A DNA stretch of 64,000 bases, taken from positions 64,867,377 through 64,931,376 of the forward strand of contig JAMXBB010000007.1 of NCBI GenBank assembly GCA_024138015.1, given 5' to 3'. Shown piece by piece: positions 37,738 through 50,191 of this stretch. Under the pieces are notes generated by a model. That model ran no database searches. It was not told the DNA's origin and worked only from the letters and a program-made list of their open reading frames with translations. Every line of letters starts with the position of its first letter. Within the stretch, counting starts at the first letter, position 1. This DNA is from Lumnitzera littorea (lineage: Eukaryota; Streptophyta; Magnoliopsida; Myrtales; Combretaceae). The position numbers were made by a program, and so were the translations under genes.

Positions 37738-39355
37738 TAATGGCCCTTTATTTTTAAAATTTTTCTAAAAATGTTGAAATATGCGAAAATGTGAAAAATG
37801 CATAAAAATGATTTTTCTTATTATGAACTTTCTAAAAAAAAAAAATTACTTCTTTTAATAGTTGCCCTAAAAATGCTTTCGTATTCGCTAATCGAGATCA
37901 AATCAATCATAGTTCTTATTTTTTAGAAAAACATTAGTAGGTTAGTTCTTTTTTTAAAAGAAGGGGCCGGATTTATGTTTGTTAATCATTTTACTTTTTA
38001 TTAAAAAAAACCCTCAGGGACCTAATTTTATTCTCAATTTTTGAAAAAACAATAAAAACCAATTTTTTTGAAAATACTGAAATTAAGATTTTTTTTTTAC
38101 TAAAAAAACCAACTATATGATCAAATCTTTTTTCTATTTTTTAAGAAAACCCTAAAAAACCTAAAAATGTGATTTTTAAAATGAAAGTTTACTAAAATAT
38201 GCAATTTTTATGTAAAACATGCAAATATTAATAAAAAAACATGAATTTTCTTAAAAATGCAACATTTATGGATGCAAAGTACATATTTTTATTTTTTAAA
38301 AAATATGACGACATGCCAAAAAACCAATTGACAAAAATTAACACAAAGACTTACAAAAAAACCCACGTTAGTACTTATTTGCTTTAAAAAAAAATCTTAA
38401 TTATGCAATTTCATAAAAATAGACACTATATATTAAATGAATACAAAAGAACAATGGAATAGTTGAAAAACTAAAATTAAGGACTCGCATTAAAAGCAAA
38501 ATAAAGTAAGTAAAAATAAATTGATGAAAACTAACATTATTAAATTAACTAAATAATTAACATAAAATAAAAAAAGAACCTAAACCCATTTAAACTACAC
38601 GTAGGTTGAATCCAGGTAAGGTGTAAGCATATGGGTTAGATCCGATTTAGATTTTGGGATCATGGGTTGGGTCTTCTCTAAACAACGGCAACAACTTTCC
38701 AAGCTTCGTACGAAGACTTGAAGACGTCAAATTGATGTGTGATTTGTATTGATGAAAGCGGCCCTAGACTTGACACCTTAATGTATGGTGGTGGTGTCAG
38801 TAGTGTTTCATGAGTAGGTGACGGTGGTCGTTTGTGTCACACAAGAGAGAGGGGTCGATGGTTTATGTTGTTGGTGAGCATTGTATGTCATAGTGCGTGT
38901 TTGTATGGGTTGTGGGTTGGTTATAACATATGTGTTTTGCTTAGGTAGAGATGATGTTGGTTGGGTCACGGTAAAGAGAGTAGTTGTGTGTGGAGGTTGC
39001 AATCGTATGGGGGTAGTATTGTAAATGTAGGCGTTGGACATGGATGAGGATGGATAGTTGCTGTATGTTTGTCAGTGGAGTTGTTAGGCATTGCGTAAAG
39101 GCGTTAGTTGGCGTAAAGAGTAGGTTGGTTCAGTAGTGCTTGGTGTAGCTAGGAGTGGGTTTATTATAGAGTTTGGGTCATAGGCATTGGAACATACGAG
39201 GAGTATGGCTACGGCTATTGTTGGGTGGGTCGTGCGGTGGGTGAGAGAGGGTTTGGGTTTGTGTGGCTATATGTGAATGATAGGGAGGGTTGGTGGGTAT
39301 CTACAATAAGGTGTTGATGAGAGGGTATCAAGTTGGGGGTTTAGTTTATGGTTAT
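37738..39355 (-). mobile_element. right LTR of element C, second fragment
   Basis: Continues the LTR from the TAATGGCCC junction through the GT-rich stretch (about 38760-39340). It runs in parallel with 18410-20010 of the left LTR. It ends in TATGGTTAT (39347-39355), the left target duplication of the MULE. Confidence 0.85.
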
Positions 39356-39593
39356 GAATTTTGTATAAATATAGGGTCTTTTTAGAAAAGCAATATGGAA
39401 AAGGGTCCCATGAGAAAAATATTCTCAATCTAGTTGCATGTGCCTTCACTTTTTGTTAATTTTTACACTAATGTGCCTTCAATGTATTAAGAATTATAAA
39501 GAAGGCACATGCATTGCATGTGCCTTTAGTATACCAAATCTACAACAATCAGTTGCACCTTTAAAATACCATCTATTTAAACCCTACCCGTAC
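39356..39593 (+). repeat. left terminal inverted repeat of MULE
   Basis: Pairs with 51107-51325. It begins GAATTTTGTATAAATATAGG and contains the AGAAGGCACATGCA segment. The inner part holds TATTTAAACCCTAC, the counterpart of the TATA-containing segment of the other end. Confidence 0.9.
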
Positions 39594-39929
39594 ATTACAA
39601 GCTGAATAATAAGTCTACTATAGAAGTCAATTGCATAAAATAACAGTTGATAGGACGCCTTAATGAAGATGGTAAGCACAACAAAACTTAATGTATGGAA
39701 TGATCATTCGTTTCCCATATGAGTTTATTATAGTAGAAAAATAATTGAAAATTGTAATGCCATGACAAGAAAAGAATGCCACAAACTATGACCTTTGATG
39801 AAAGTGAAATTGCGATTTGAATAAGAAGTATAAATACAAAAATTTTCATGTATTAATGTCAATACAATGGTATAAAAAAAAATGACAAAATATATCTACT
39901 ATTGCCTATGCCGTGTGAAGGTCTTGACG

Positions 39930-40460
39930 GCATGGGATAGAAGTGAATACCTTTAGCCATCTTATGACTGCATAGGCTAAGATGGTAGATCATCAAGATC
40001 CCTAGGAGGGACTGGGTTGTCTAGAGGGGCTAGTTGTAGCTGAGTGACGCCTTCACCTATAGAGGACCGAGTGTAGGTAGAACATTACTTTTGAGACGCT
40101 AATTGAGTCGCAAGATCTAGATGACACTAGAACTTAGGAGTTATGTAAGAGCTAGATTCGGTCTTAGACCTAGATTTGGCTCCCGATGTGGAGGTAACTC
40201 TTGATTCAAGGTATGTATTATATCCCATGCCAATTTGGCCGAGGTCTATGGAATGACGCTCATGTAGTGGCGCATTGTCATTGGGGTTTGCTTGAACTTA
40301 GGCTCTGCCCCTAGGTGGTGCATAAAGAACCAACATATCCTTGTTTGTAGCGATACTTACTCCCTATTGTGGTCTAGATGGGGTGGCTACTATACGCCCT
40401 TGTGATGTGGGTAGAGGGTGAGGTTGCTGTGCTGTTCGACAAACTATAGTGCTCCATCTA
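39930..40460 (-). pseudogene. probable C-terminal tail of the PMD gene
   Basis: Minus-strand frame with few stops and a low-complexity, proline-rich style. It reads, for example, GEGVTQLQLAPLDNPVPP then RDLDDLPS near 40060-39985. Such tails follow the plant mobile domain in MAIN-like proteins. It is separated from the domain by an inserted, probably LTR-derived, segment. The link is by position and style only. Confidence 0.45.
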
Positions 40461-40719
40461 CAATACTGAGTATTGTAGGATAGTCAAGTGCTAGTTGCAC
40501 ATCCCTAAACGAATCCACTTGAAATGAATAGATACGTAAGTGTCAGAATATATAATAGCCAGTATGTACGAGTGATACTACTCGGAGTGTACGTAGTGAG
40601 ACTCGAACTGCGAATGGATATTCAGGGTTTTGGAGGAAATGAGGAAAGGGACGTGAAGAAGGTTTTGACAGTAAATGTGTATGGATATCATGCACCAAGA
40701 TATAAACATAATTGGGGGT

Positions 40720-41530
40720 TGAGCTCGAAATAGGGTACAATACGACTCATGAACACTAAATATTGCTTGGGATTCAAATGAGGGTTAGATGCAACTCACT
40801 AACTTGCTTAAATGAGAGGTTCACCACAATCTTAAGGTTAAGATTGATAAGAACATAAGAAGAATAAAAAGTTAACTAATAGTCAATAATTAGAAAAAAG
40901 GTAAGCTCTAAGAGCTCAGGAGCATCCTTACTCGAAAAGGAATGTTCAAGTGTAATCACTATCTGAATATTCTTTACTATCTCCAATGTCTATTGTCAAC
41001 TAATTACAAATGTTGCTATTTATAGCAAATCTTAAAAACCTTAGTGGCAAAATTGTAAACAATGTATAAGGCCTTAGACCTTAAACAATGGGATCACAAT
41101 TAAAATAAAGAAATATTTACGAGAATATAAAATTGTACGTTTAGTAGAAGGAGTCGACATGCAGTCATTCAGGTTGTCTTGGAAGGAGTAGGATCCGAAC
41201 TGGGTAAGGTCGGCAATTGGACATCTGTGTTTAGGTAAAAGCCCTTGGAGTCCTATAGTGCTTGGCTGAGATACCTTAAAGGTTGGCCCATAGTTGCCAA
41301 GTTCTATGATTAGTCGGCACTAGTCTCTTTGTGTTGTACCGAGTTGAGTGGATATTTAGCCTAGAGGCCTTGGCTGTATGGTCTCTTGACTTCTCGACAG
41401 ACGACAAACTTGATGTCAAATGGCTCCTTTTCTTCCCTTCGGCCTTTTGGTATTAGCTTAGCCTTGGCAAAAGTAGATCGGTGTTAGCTTGGGATAGGTT
41501 GGCCTCGACTTAGAGATTGTCACAGGTTGA
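40720..41530 (-). mobile_element. possible small solo LTR inside the PMD gene
   Basis: Composition shifts, and on the minus strand the segment starts TGTGACAATCTCTAAG (about 41530). It carries a TATA-like GCTATAAATAGC at 41026-41015. It interrupts the PMD gene between the domain and its tail. The far boundary and a target duplication could not be fixed. Confidence 0.35.
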
Positions 41531-41619
41531 TTCCTATTATAAAAGTATAGAAACAATTGGATAATTATACATGCACTTACTAACTGAATGATGATAGCTC
41601 CCTAGTGTGTAATGTAACA

Positions 41620-43040
41620 CCGAATGATCTTTTTGTATATGGCTAGTAACTCTAGTCGACTCTAAGAAGGCCCTAGATATGTACTAGGAATCTATGCCTC
41701 TAACCTAAAACTTGGATGTACGCAACATGCATATAGATCTAGTCAACATCTGTCCTACCCCAGAGGTCCAGTTGGTAGAGCTGTTCAGAGCTGTCTACAT
41801 CTTATAGAGGGTACTAGTATCCATCAAATTGTCGAAGGATACGGTCGAGGAAATACCACTTAATGATGTAGAAATATATGAGTAGCACTCAGGCAGTCTA
41901 AATGTATTACCCAACAGAACAGAAATGTGGCATCAATTACATTAACTCCTCCGTATATGATTTTCAAACAACCTTAGGCAAACAATATAAAAAGAGAAAA
42001 AAATCGCAAGTCAATGAGGGTTGGTACTTAGGTGTGACAGAAGGACCGAAAAAGAGAAAAGGTTATCATATCATACCTATTGCATTGTTTGTGGGTTTAA
42101 TGTTGTATGGTACGCATCCACTACATGCATGAGATGTTGAGTAGTATCCTGTACTACCATCCATTTGGCTGCCAATGGCCTATTCTCATTGGTAATAAAA
42201 CTGTATCAATTTAGTGGAGCGATATGTAGGAATCTATCTCAAGCCCATACTTATAGAAGAATTGCTACCTTTTTAAGCTTATGTGCATCGGAAGGTGAGG
42301 CGGAGCACAATTTTCGATATAACCATGTTAAGTAAGTAATGGTAGGAACATGAGGTATATAAGATTGGAGGATTTATCTATAAATCCCCCCATTAAACTG
42401 AGTATGTACGCACATGCATACTGTCGAACCGTTTTTTTGTCCACCTTACAGCAAAGTATCCAAAAGTGCTCTTGCAACCATGTAGGAGACATATGAGATC
42501 CCCTCATTTGAGTAGGCTTGATACCCAGCAACCTCTCCCTTACATCAGCCTAACTCTCCTCATCATCCATCTCAGTTTGACTGGCCATGAAAAATTGCTC
42601 TACTAAAAGCCTAAGTAGGATCTCTACATCTTGTAGTGTGATGGTCGCCTCTCTGGTAGGTAGGTGGAACGTATGTATCTTAAGCCTCCATCTCTCCACT
42701 AGAGTTGTGATCAGGTGTTAGTCTATCATGATAAATGGAAGCTATGCAACTCCTTAAAAACCTGCCTCCCATATGTAAGGCTCCACCTGAGGATGTATGA
42801 GAATATCCCGTTTTTTCCTTACGTAAGGGCATCTTGCTAAGTTGTACTTATAGTGCATAGGTAGCCTCTTATACAAATGATTGATGAAGTTAGCAAGTAA
42901 TATAATGTTTATGAAAAACTAGAATAACATTAGAATGCTATTATTAACCTTACCCTCCCAAACAGCCTATGAACAGTGGCTAGCCTGCTTCCAAAGTATG
43001 GGTGGATCGATAGGTCCCGATCCATCTATCTCGTAAACAT
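41620..43040 (-). pseudogene. plant mobile domain (PMD, MAIN-like) gene remnant
   Basis: Decayed gene just downstream of the transposase. A first exon-like part (43033-42954) reads DGSGPIDPPILWKQASHCS, the usual start of PMD proteins. A GT...AG intron follows (42953-42868). Then come ARCPYVRKKRDILIHPQ and LVERWRLKIHTFHLPTREAT with ITLQDVEILL (about 42700-42610), LLGIKPTQMRGSHMSPTWL with YACAYILSLMGGFI (42531-42360), TWLYRKLCSA with a WA-DRFLHIAPL block (about 42310-42190), and FYIIKWYFLDRILRQFDGY (about 41870-41810). These match the PMD core in order. The family is shared by host silencing factors (MAIN, MAIL1) and plant transposons. At least six stops are visible, so no protein is expected. 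It may once have been spliced to the transposase. Confidence 0.8.
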
Positions 43041-45295
43041 AAACGAACATGGTTAGTAGACATAATATTGTGCATTTGTTTATGCTTATGCAGTTTATGT
43101 AACATAATGCCTATATGGAAAAGCAATATTTACCAGCCTTATTAATCTTTGAACACCTCCTTCTATTATGTCCTTCTTAACCACATGCGTTACATCTAGT
43201 TTTATTTGACCTCTCCCTAAGGTCCATCTCTACATGATATCGCTTTCGCTTAGGTTTACTTTTCTTACGTAGTAGGTCAATGTTCGAGTGAAGATAAGGG
43301 AAGTTAACTTGTGGCCAGTTTAATTCATCACTAAGTAAGTAGAAATGAGATCGGTAACACTCTATTTGGTTCACCTACTTATACTATGGCCTTATTGTCA
43401 ATTTACCATCTACTTTCATACTCACAGCAACAGTATATGGATAGGAGTAGGGGATCCTATATATTTGCCACTTTTGATACATGCATGTATGACCCTTGAA
43501 GTCAATCATATGTGTCCTTCCTCTTCCCTTTAAGTTTGCCCTTGTCATGTAACTACCAATCAAAATCTCAAAAAGGCTGCTTTGATAGCTGAATGATGTG
43601 ACTTTATGTGTACAGGCTCACCCTTTCCATGTTTCATACATTTGTAAAGCATAGTTGATGTAGATCTTTCCAGATTCTATTGCCTCTTTGGCATCCTTAT
43701 GTCTCTCCTCCCAATAGGCAATGTAGTTGTAAAATATCTTCTTAACTAATGCTATGATAGGTAATCCATACGCTGATTTCAAAAAGAAGTTATAACTCTT
43801 GACAATGTTCGATGTCATGTATCCAAAACAGTAATATCCATCATAGGAAAGCATTTACCTATCTAAATCTAAATTATCAAACTAAGCAAGAACGTCCTCT
43901 TTGACTCATCCTAACTGCTCCATAAAGCTTTTGAATTTCCTTTCTTATGTTTGGACACCTGCAAACTAAACGAGTTTCTTGCATAATTGGTTTTTGTGAG
44001 CTATGTCAAAGTTATTAGCAACGTTTCACAAGTAGTATCTCTAAACTGCAAACGGAGCTTGCTACCCTACTGATGGTTCCTTTTATGCGGAATCGATGCT
44101 GGATGCTCTATTGGAGATAAGACATAAGATTTTCCCCCTTTTGACTAACCACGTAGACTTTAAGCTTCTACAGGGACCACCTCAATGTTTCTAAGCAGAG
44201 GCTAATGGAACTATTGAATTGTCTTTATCTATGGTACATGCCACTAACAACTTATGTCTATACTTGTTGTATAAGAAAGTGCCATCGACACATATAAGAG
44301 GCCGACAGTATTTAAAGGCTTCTACACAAGGCTTGAATGTTTAGAAAACCCATTTAAACTGAGACTCACCTGGCTTCAGCGAACTACTCCAGCCTTAATC
44401 CACCTATGTCCCCAGGTTACTTACCTTCATTACATTCAATAGTCTTGACAAATCATCTCCCAATTACCGTATATCATTTCAACTACTTTCCTCTTGGCCT
44501 CAAAAACCCTCTTATTGCTTACTATGTATTTGTACATATTCTACATATTAGCTAAAAGATTTTGTATCTTTACATTAGGATTATTTCATACACTATCGAT
44601 GAATAGCCTAGCCATGATGTTTTTATCAATTTGAGGGTAGTCTTGGTTTATCGTAGGGTTCACATAAGTGTGTGGTCCCTTTAGGATTGTGATTTTGAAA
44701 AGACCCTCTACCTTTTTTAGATAAGTTCGTAGCATCCACTTACAACTCTCTTCCTTCTTCTTACAATAAATTGCATATACAGTTGGTTTCGATATCTCGA
44801 CATGGAAATCATAGTGTTTCCTTATGTGGAATGACTTAATCGCTTCTATGAGATCCTTTTTGGTGTCGAAATGCATGCCAACACTTAAGTCATCGGAACT
44901 ATTGATGTTGCTGCACATTTTGTTAGCATTTCTCTTGAATGTTACGTATTCATTGCCGTTATACTAGCTATTGTAAAATGAAATGGGATCTCTCACAAGC
45001 CTATCCATCGATTCATTTATTTGTGAAAAGTTCGCAAACTGACTATTGGACGTTGCTACATGAGTGGGACAATGGGTCCTACTTGGGCCATCTTTGTAAG
45101 GTAGTTAGACTGACACATTATTGCTAATAACATCTGGTCTTACGTGGGGTTCTTCTAAATCCTCACAACCCTTACCATCATCATCTTTGAGTCTAATGTT
45201 GTCCTTATCACCATCCCTAGTTGCCTCTTCTTGACCTTCATCGTTGAAATTTATGTCCATGTGCATTCTCTCCATATACAGATCATAAGACTTTT

Positions 45296-46074
45296 TAATA
45301 GGCTTTAGGGTATCGACCTAACCCAAAAGTCAAGTTTTGGGCTATATTGGAGACTTGTTCCATTTGGCCAATCTAGATTTGCTTGGCCATGTCAGGACTG
45401 CACAGCTATTCCATGTCCACTTGGCTATACTTATATACCTCGACTACATTAGATTGGCTTGACCACTACAAGTTTGCTTGGCCACGACAAGTTTACTTGG
45501 TAAACTAGGTCGACTCCGATCAAGTCAGGTTCGCTTAGATCGGAGCTTCAAGATCCTTATTGGCTCTTCGACCCCGAACATTAACCCTTTACTCGGATAT
45601 CTCATTTGGCTATTTATTTTACTTATGTTATTTGGATTTTCTATTTCTTGTATTTTTCTTAAATCGTCCTTATGTTTTATTCATATTTATAGGAATGTTA
45701 CTAAGGCATCCTTTTAGTCCTTTTATTTATAAGTTTACCATTATGTATAAGTAGAACACATGTTTAGACTTTTATTTACTAGTTTACAAGTTTGCCATTA
45801 TTTAAACTTTGTATATTAATAAAAAAACCTTGAGACTTTTCTCTTGGAAAACTTCTCTATACCCGCTCTTATCCATCGCTTTAGTAAGGATTGTGGTGAG
45901 CAACCCTATCACTCAGACCAGTGTATCATATCTGGCGAGTCTTAGGTTGTATAGGATCTTGTTGCTATGTTATATCCAACTAGATAGCTCATTGATTTGT
46001 TAAAACCCTTATTTTTTTTTCTTGTTTTTGTTTGTTGTATGCCTTTCTATGTGTTCAACCCTGGAGACGCATTA
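45296..46074 (+). mobile_element. left LTR of element D
   Basis: Pairs with 49418-50191 over its full length. Shared landmarks are GTCAAG(T)TTT(T/C)(G/A)GGCTATATT, CCTTTTAGTCCTTTTATTTA, GAGACTTTTCTCTTGGAAAA and CAACTAGATAGCT. Open frames at 45478-46003 lie inside it and are not genes. Confidence 0.88.
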
Positions 46075-46081
46075 GTTTTGC

Positions 46082-46093
46082 TAGTATCAAAGC
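46082..46093 (+). promoter_or_regulatory. primer binding site of element D
   Basis: TAGTATCAAAGC, eight bases past the left LTR, is a two-transition variant of TGGTATCAGAGC, the initiator methionine tRNA site of many plant retrotransposons. Confidence 0.75.
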
Positions 46094-46412
46094 ACGGTTT
46101 TGATGAGGGATTATATGACGTTGTCGTAAAGTTTCATTCCTTATTGCTATTAGTAGCTACTATATCTTTTCCGTAGTTACTACAGTGTATTGAAGGTGTT
46201 ACTTTGAATGTCAAGGAAAGAAGTATAAGGATGGAGAGGTCTAATTTCTAGGCTTGTTAGTATTCATATTCAAGAAGTTGATTTCTCCATGTTCTAATAT
46301 TTCACAATCGGAGTTGTTCACACCTGGAACCGTCGAATGTCTTAGATTAGTCACAGACATTTGTTGGGGGAAAAGTTCGACGGTTAGTATTTTGAATTAA
46401 TAGTAGTTGGTT

Positions 46413-46436
46413 AATATATATATATATATATATATA
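46413..46436. repeat. (AT)n microsatellite
   Basis: Twelve AT units within the leader of element D. Confidence 0.9.
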
Positions 46437-47079
46437 AAGAAAGAGCAAGAAATTAACGTATTTAAGGTATTGGGTTTTCTCAAAGTTTGCAATGGGTACA
46501 CCTACTTTGTTGCAATGAAAGACATAGGAGTGGAATGGTGAAGGGGGGGTTTTGAGTCTAGGTAATTGTGGGTTCTTAGGGCTTACTCAAGACATTCGAC
46601 TGAGAATTATTAAGGGTGTGCAGTATTACTTTTTTGGGGTTTTGAACAATATGACACAAACGACAAATGCACTAAATTGTGACTATGCTTTTAGGTATTC
46701 AGTGGGTGTTCGATTTCTTGCATCCTCCACTCTAGATTTTGATTTAAGAGTTCATTTGTGGATCAAAGACACCCCTTTTGGTGGTCGATTAGTGGTAGCA
46801 GTAGGTCTGTGATTTTGGCTGTAATAGTAATTAGAGTTTATATTAGTGGTGGACTATAGTTGTGTTGGATTGAGTGCTAGGTGTTGGTTATGTTGTTGCA
46901 GCTGCTGCTATTAGGTGCATCGTTGATGGGTGCAAGTGGTGTTGAGTAGGTGTTGCTTCTGCGTTGTGAATTTTGCAGCAGTGCGTGAAGTGGTGGCTAC
47001 AAGTTATCGTATTTGTGTGTGCATTGACTGCGAGTGATGGGCTATTAGTGTACTGTTGTAATCGTGCCTTGCTGCCGAG

Positions 47080-48430
47080 TTCAAGCTTGTTTTGCCGTAT
47101 GCGAGAACTAAGCTACTGTTGTGTCCAAGCCAAAGCGATTGCCTTGCCGAGCTGTTAACAGTGTTAGCCGAGTTAAATTGTTCACGCTATCCCTGGTCTA
47201 ACGTGTCTTGTGCAATGAATAGCAGACGGAAGCTTTGCCATACTATCCTCATAATTGCCAAGTTGACTTGAAGTGGACTTGTGTCGTGTTATTGTATATA
47301 AAGGTCATGCCGAATTATTGTTGATTTGTGCCGAACTGTCATGTACTATGTTGTGCTGCTAAAATGTGTGTGCCGAGAAAGCGTAAGATTTGTCGAGCTC
47401 TGACTTGTGAAGACCAAAATTTGGATTTAATTGTATTGAGTTGAAATTGGATACAAGGGAGCTACTGCATCTAAGAGTAGCTATTGCCAAGCTGTTCTAT
47501 TTAGTGTTCGAGATGTTGCAATTGTTTTGTCTGAACTGAACTTGTTACTTCGAGCAACTAAGATCCGACGTGTCGAGCTGTTTTGTTGCGTAGCAAACTG
47601 AAGTGTTGTGCGTTTCTCAATTATCGAGCTGATTGTTGAGATGTGTATTGAATTAAATAGTATGGATTCGAACTGTTGACTATTTTCCAAAATTGCCAAG
47701 CTATCCTTGTCACATGTTGCAGAAGTGTTGGTCAGACTGACTCAAGTCCGAGCTATTTTATTTCTAGCATTGCCGAGCTTTGAACTTGTTACAGAACTTG
47801 GCTAAACTGCTATACACCAAGATTTACCGAGCTGCTTTGTTACTTCTGTGTACATGCTGAACTATACTTACTGAGTTGATCTGAGTTGCACTGTTGTTCA
47901 ATTACTAAGCTATCTTAGTTTGATCGAGCTGTGTTGTTCTGATCATAACTATCGAGCTTATTGTTGTATGTGTGTTCAATTGTCGAGCTGAAGTGTTAGG
48001 AATGCTGCCTTGTACGTGAACCAAAGGTACTAAGCCATTATCTGTGATAGAGTGCTGAGTTATTTATCATTTGCTGAACTGTTTGAAACTCGTGCATCCG
48101 TGCTACTATGTCCCAAGTGTGAAATCGAGTTGTCTGATTGCGAATAGATGTCGAGCTACTGGGAGGAGATCGGGGTGGCAGCCATTATGTGTAGAGAGAA
48201 CTAAAGTGCCGAGCTGAACTTAGTATCTTTACAATTGCCGAGCTGATTGGAAATTGTTGTCGTACTAAACTATTAGTCCCAAAGTCACCGAACTAGCTGC
48301 TATTCGATCTTAAGGGCCCAGCTACCGGGAGAAGACAAAAGTCTTACGAGAAGTCGAGCTAACTTAGTCGGGGAAGAAGTAGACCGAGCTGCTGTATGTG
48401 TAGTTAAGTTGGACAGTAGTCCAGCTATCA
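47080..48430. repeat. irregular CGAGCT(G) motif array in element D
   Basis: CGAGCT occurs at least fifteen times in about 1.3 kb, usually as TGCCGAGCTG, TGTCGAGCTG or ATCGAGCTG. Near variants (GCCAAGCTG, GCCGAACTG) fill gaps. Spacing is irregular at about 25 to 170 bases, so it is not a clean tandem array. Expectation in random sequence of this length is under one. The strand is also GT-rich. Function unknown; it may be the remains of an old tandem leader repeat. Confidence 0.7.
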
Positions 48431-48439
48431 GGTGCATGG

Positions 48440-48900
48440 GTGTTCTGTCTTTATGAATTACCGATTTGAATTTTACAATATGGGAAACGATCTGAATTTT
48501 TGCAATGCGGAAGGGAATAAATTTTACATTAAGGGAAGACTTGAACAGGTTATTATATTAATTCAGGTTAGTTACTATCTTATGAACTTTATCTTTAAAA
48601 TTATTGTTAGAAGATTGGGTTATGAAACTATTGACCATTCATATCTATATGACTTTGTTGATAATGATGAAGTGATTCGAGTGACGAAGTAAGAAAGAAT
48701 AGCTTTCTCCATTGGCAAATTTCAAGATGAAGTTTTATTTGATGTTGTCAACATTAAAGATTGTTACGTGTGTTTAGGTTCTCCATGGAAGACGAGTCAT
48801 GACATGAGCTATGCACCTTTGAAGAATACTTAATCTTTTTATGACAAAGAATGAGCTGTGCTCCATCCTATCTACTTCGCTAGTCTTGAAGACGATTTAA
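48440..48900 (+). pseudogene. gypsy protease remnant of element D
   Basis: Readable with a few stops. In order: NKFYIKGRLEQVI, which corresponds to the TKCTIKGK-type lead-in; IQVSYYLMN, where the family has the active site IDSGSCTN; IVRRLGYETIDHSYLYDF; ERIAFSIGKFQDEVLFDVV; and CYVCLGSPWK, where the family has HILLGRPWQ. The catalytic DSG is gone. A short tail near 49380-49410 (SFRTKLF then EGD) resembles the polyprotein C-terminus. Reverse transcriptase, RNase H and integrase, normally between these parts, are absent. Confidence 0.7.
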
Positions 48901-49403
48901 AAATTATTAAGACTTCCATAGAGAGATAGAGGGTTGAAAAGAAAATTTTCGAAGAGGCCATCAAAGAGGAAGAGGAAGTCGATGAAGGTGTTGCTACACC
49001 CTCTATGGTGACCAAAGAAGAAACTAGTTGTAAGGAGGTGAATGAGGTAATAACTACTGAAAATGAAGTATTTGAGGTTGAGTAGGAATTTGAAGTCCTA
49101 TAAGTTCAAGTCCCTCGAGCTCATGTCTTGTTTAAGCCTGAGGTTATGTTATTCCTCATGATTGATAGCTACTGGAATTACTTAAGGGTAATTGACAAGA
49201 TACATAATGAGTGGAAAGAAGGCTGTTTGACGAAGAGCTTAGTTAACTGTGCTCATGATGAATGGAAAGAGTGTTAGATTGTGTTTACTTTGATCACTAA
49301 GTTGAGCTATTATAGTTTATTTTTATTTTGCTCTTGTAGATTTATCTTTGATCTAGGTGGAAGTTAGAGTAGTCAATTACCAAGTTTTAGGACAAAACTT
49401 TTT

Positions 49404-49417
49404 TAAGAGGGGGATGA
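49404..49417 (+). promoter_or_regulatory. polypurine tract of element D
   Basis: AAGAGGGGGATGA immediately precedes the right LTR start TGATAGGCTTTC, defining the element's + orientation. Confidence 0.75.
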
Positions 49418-50191
49418 TGATAGGCTTTCGGGTATTTACCTAACCTAAATGTCAAGTTTCAGGCTATATTAGAGACCTATTCTGCTTGGCCAATCCAAAT
49501 CTGCTTGGCCATGTCATGACTACATAGTTATTCCATGTTTACTCGACCGTGCGTGGACACTTCGACCACATTAGGTTAGCTTGGTCGTACCTGGTCAGCT
49601 TAGCTACGATAGGTTGGCTTGACCATGATAGGTTGGCTCGGTCAACTAGGTTGACCCCATTCAACTTAGGTTCACCTAGATTAGAGCTTCAAGATTTGTA
49701 TTAGCTCTTTAAACCCGAACATTAGCCCTTTACTTGGATATCTTACTCAACTATTTATTTTACTTATGTTATTTAGATTTCCTATTTCTTGTGTTTTTCT
49801 TAAATCATCATTGTGTTTTATTTATATTTACAAGAATGCCACTAAGGCATCCTTTTAGTCCTTTTATTTACAAGTATGTCATTATATATAAATAAAACAC
49901 ATGTATAAGGTTTTAGGTAGACTTTGCATATTAGTGAAAAACCCCTTGAGACTTTTCTCTTGGAAAACTCCATCCTATCCACTCTTATCAATCCCTTTAA
50001 CAAGAATTGTGGTGAGCAACCTTATCACTTGGATCAATGTGTCATATCCAGTGAGTCTCATGTTGTGCAGAATCTTGTTGGTGAATTATATTCAACTAGA
50101 TAGCTTACGGATTTGTTAAAACCCATATTTTATTTTATTGTTTTTGTTCGTTGTAGTGCCTCTCCATGTGTTTGATCTTAGAAATGTATCA
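49418..50191 (+). mobile_element. right LTR of element D
   Basis: Begins TGATAGG and ends GTATCA, followed by the target duplication CTCTT. A TATA-like TATATATAAATAAAAC lies near 49885. The transposase reading frame resumes on the other side, on the minus strand. Confidence 0.88.

Larger units (their letters stand above)
45296..50191 (+). mobile_element. pol-less Ty3/gypsy element D inside the transposase
   Basis: A 4,896-bp element with two LTRs, 45296-46074 (779 bp) and 49418-50191 (774 bp), roughly 80% identical by eye. The left LTR's TG is mutated to TA. Target duplications are CTTTT (45291-45295) and CTCTT (50192-50196), one transition apart. A primer site follows the left LTR and a polypurine tract precedes the right one. 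The interior has a long noncoding leader, a protease remnant and a short C-terminal tail, with no reverse transcriptase or integrase. It splits the MULE transposase frame. Confidence 0.88.

Noticed and set aside
46552..47158. Two open frames in the leader of element D
   Set aside because: No similarity to gag or other proteins, and they lie in GT-rich repeat-like DNA.
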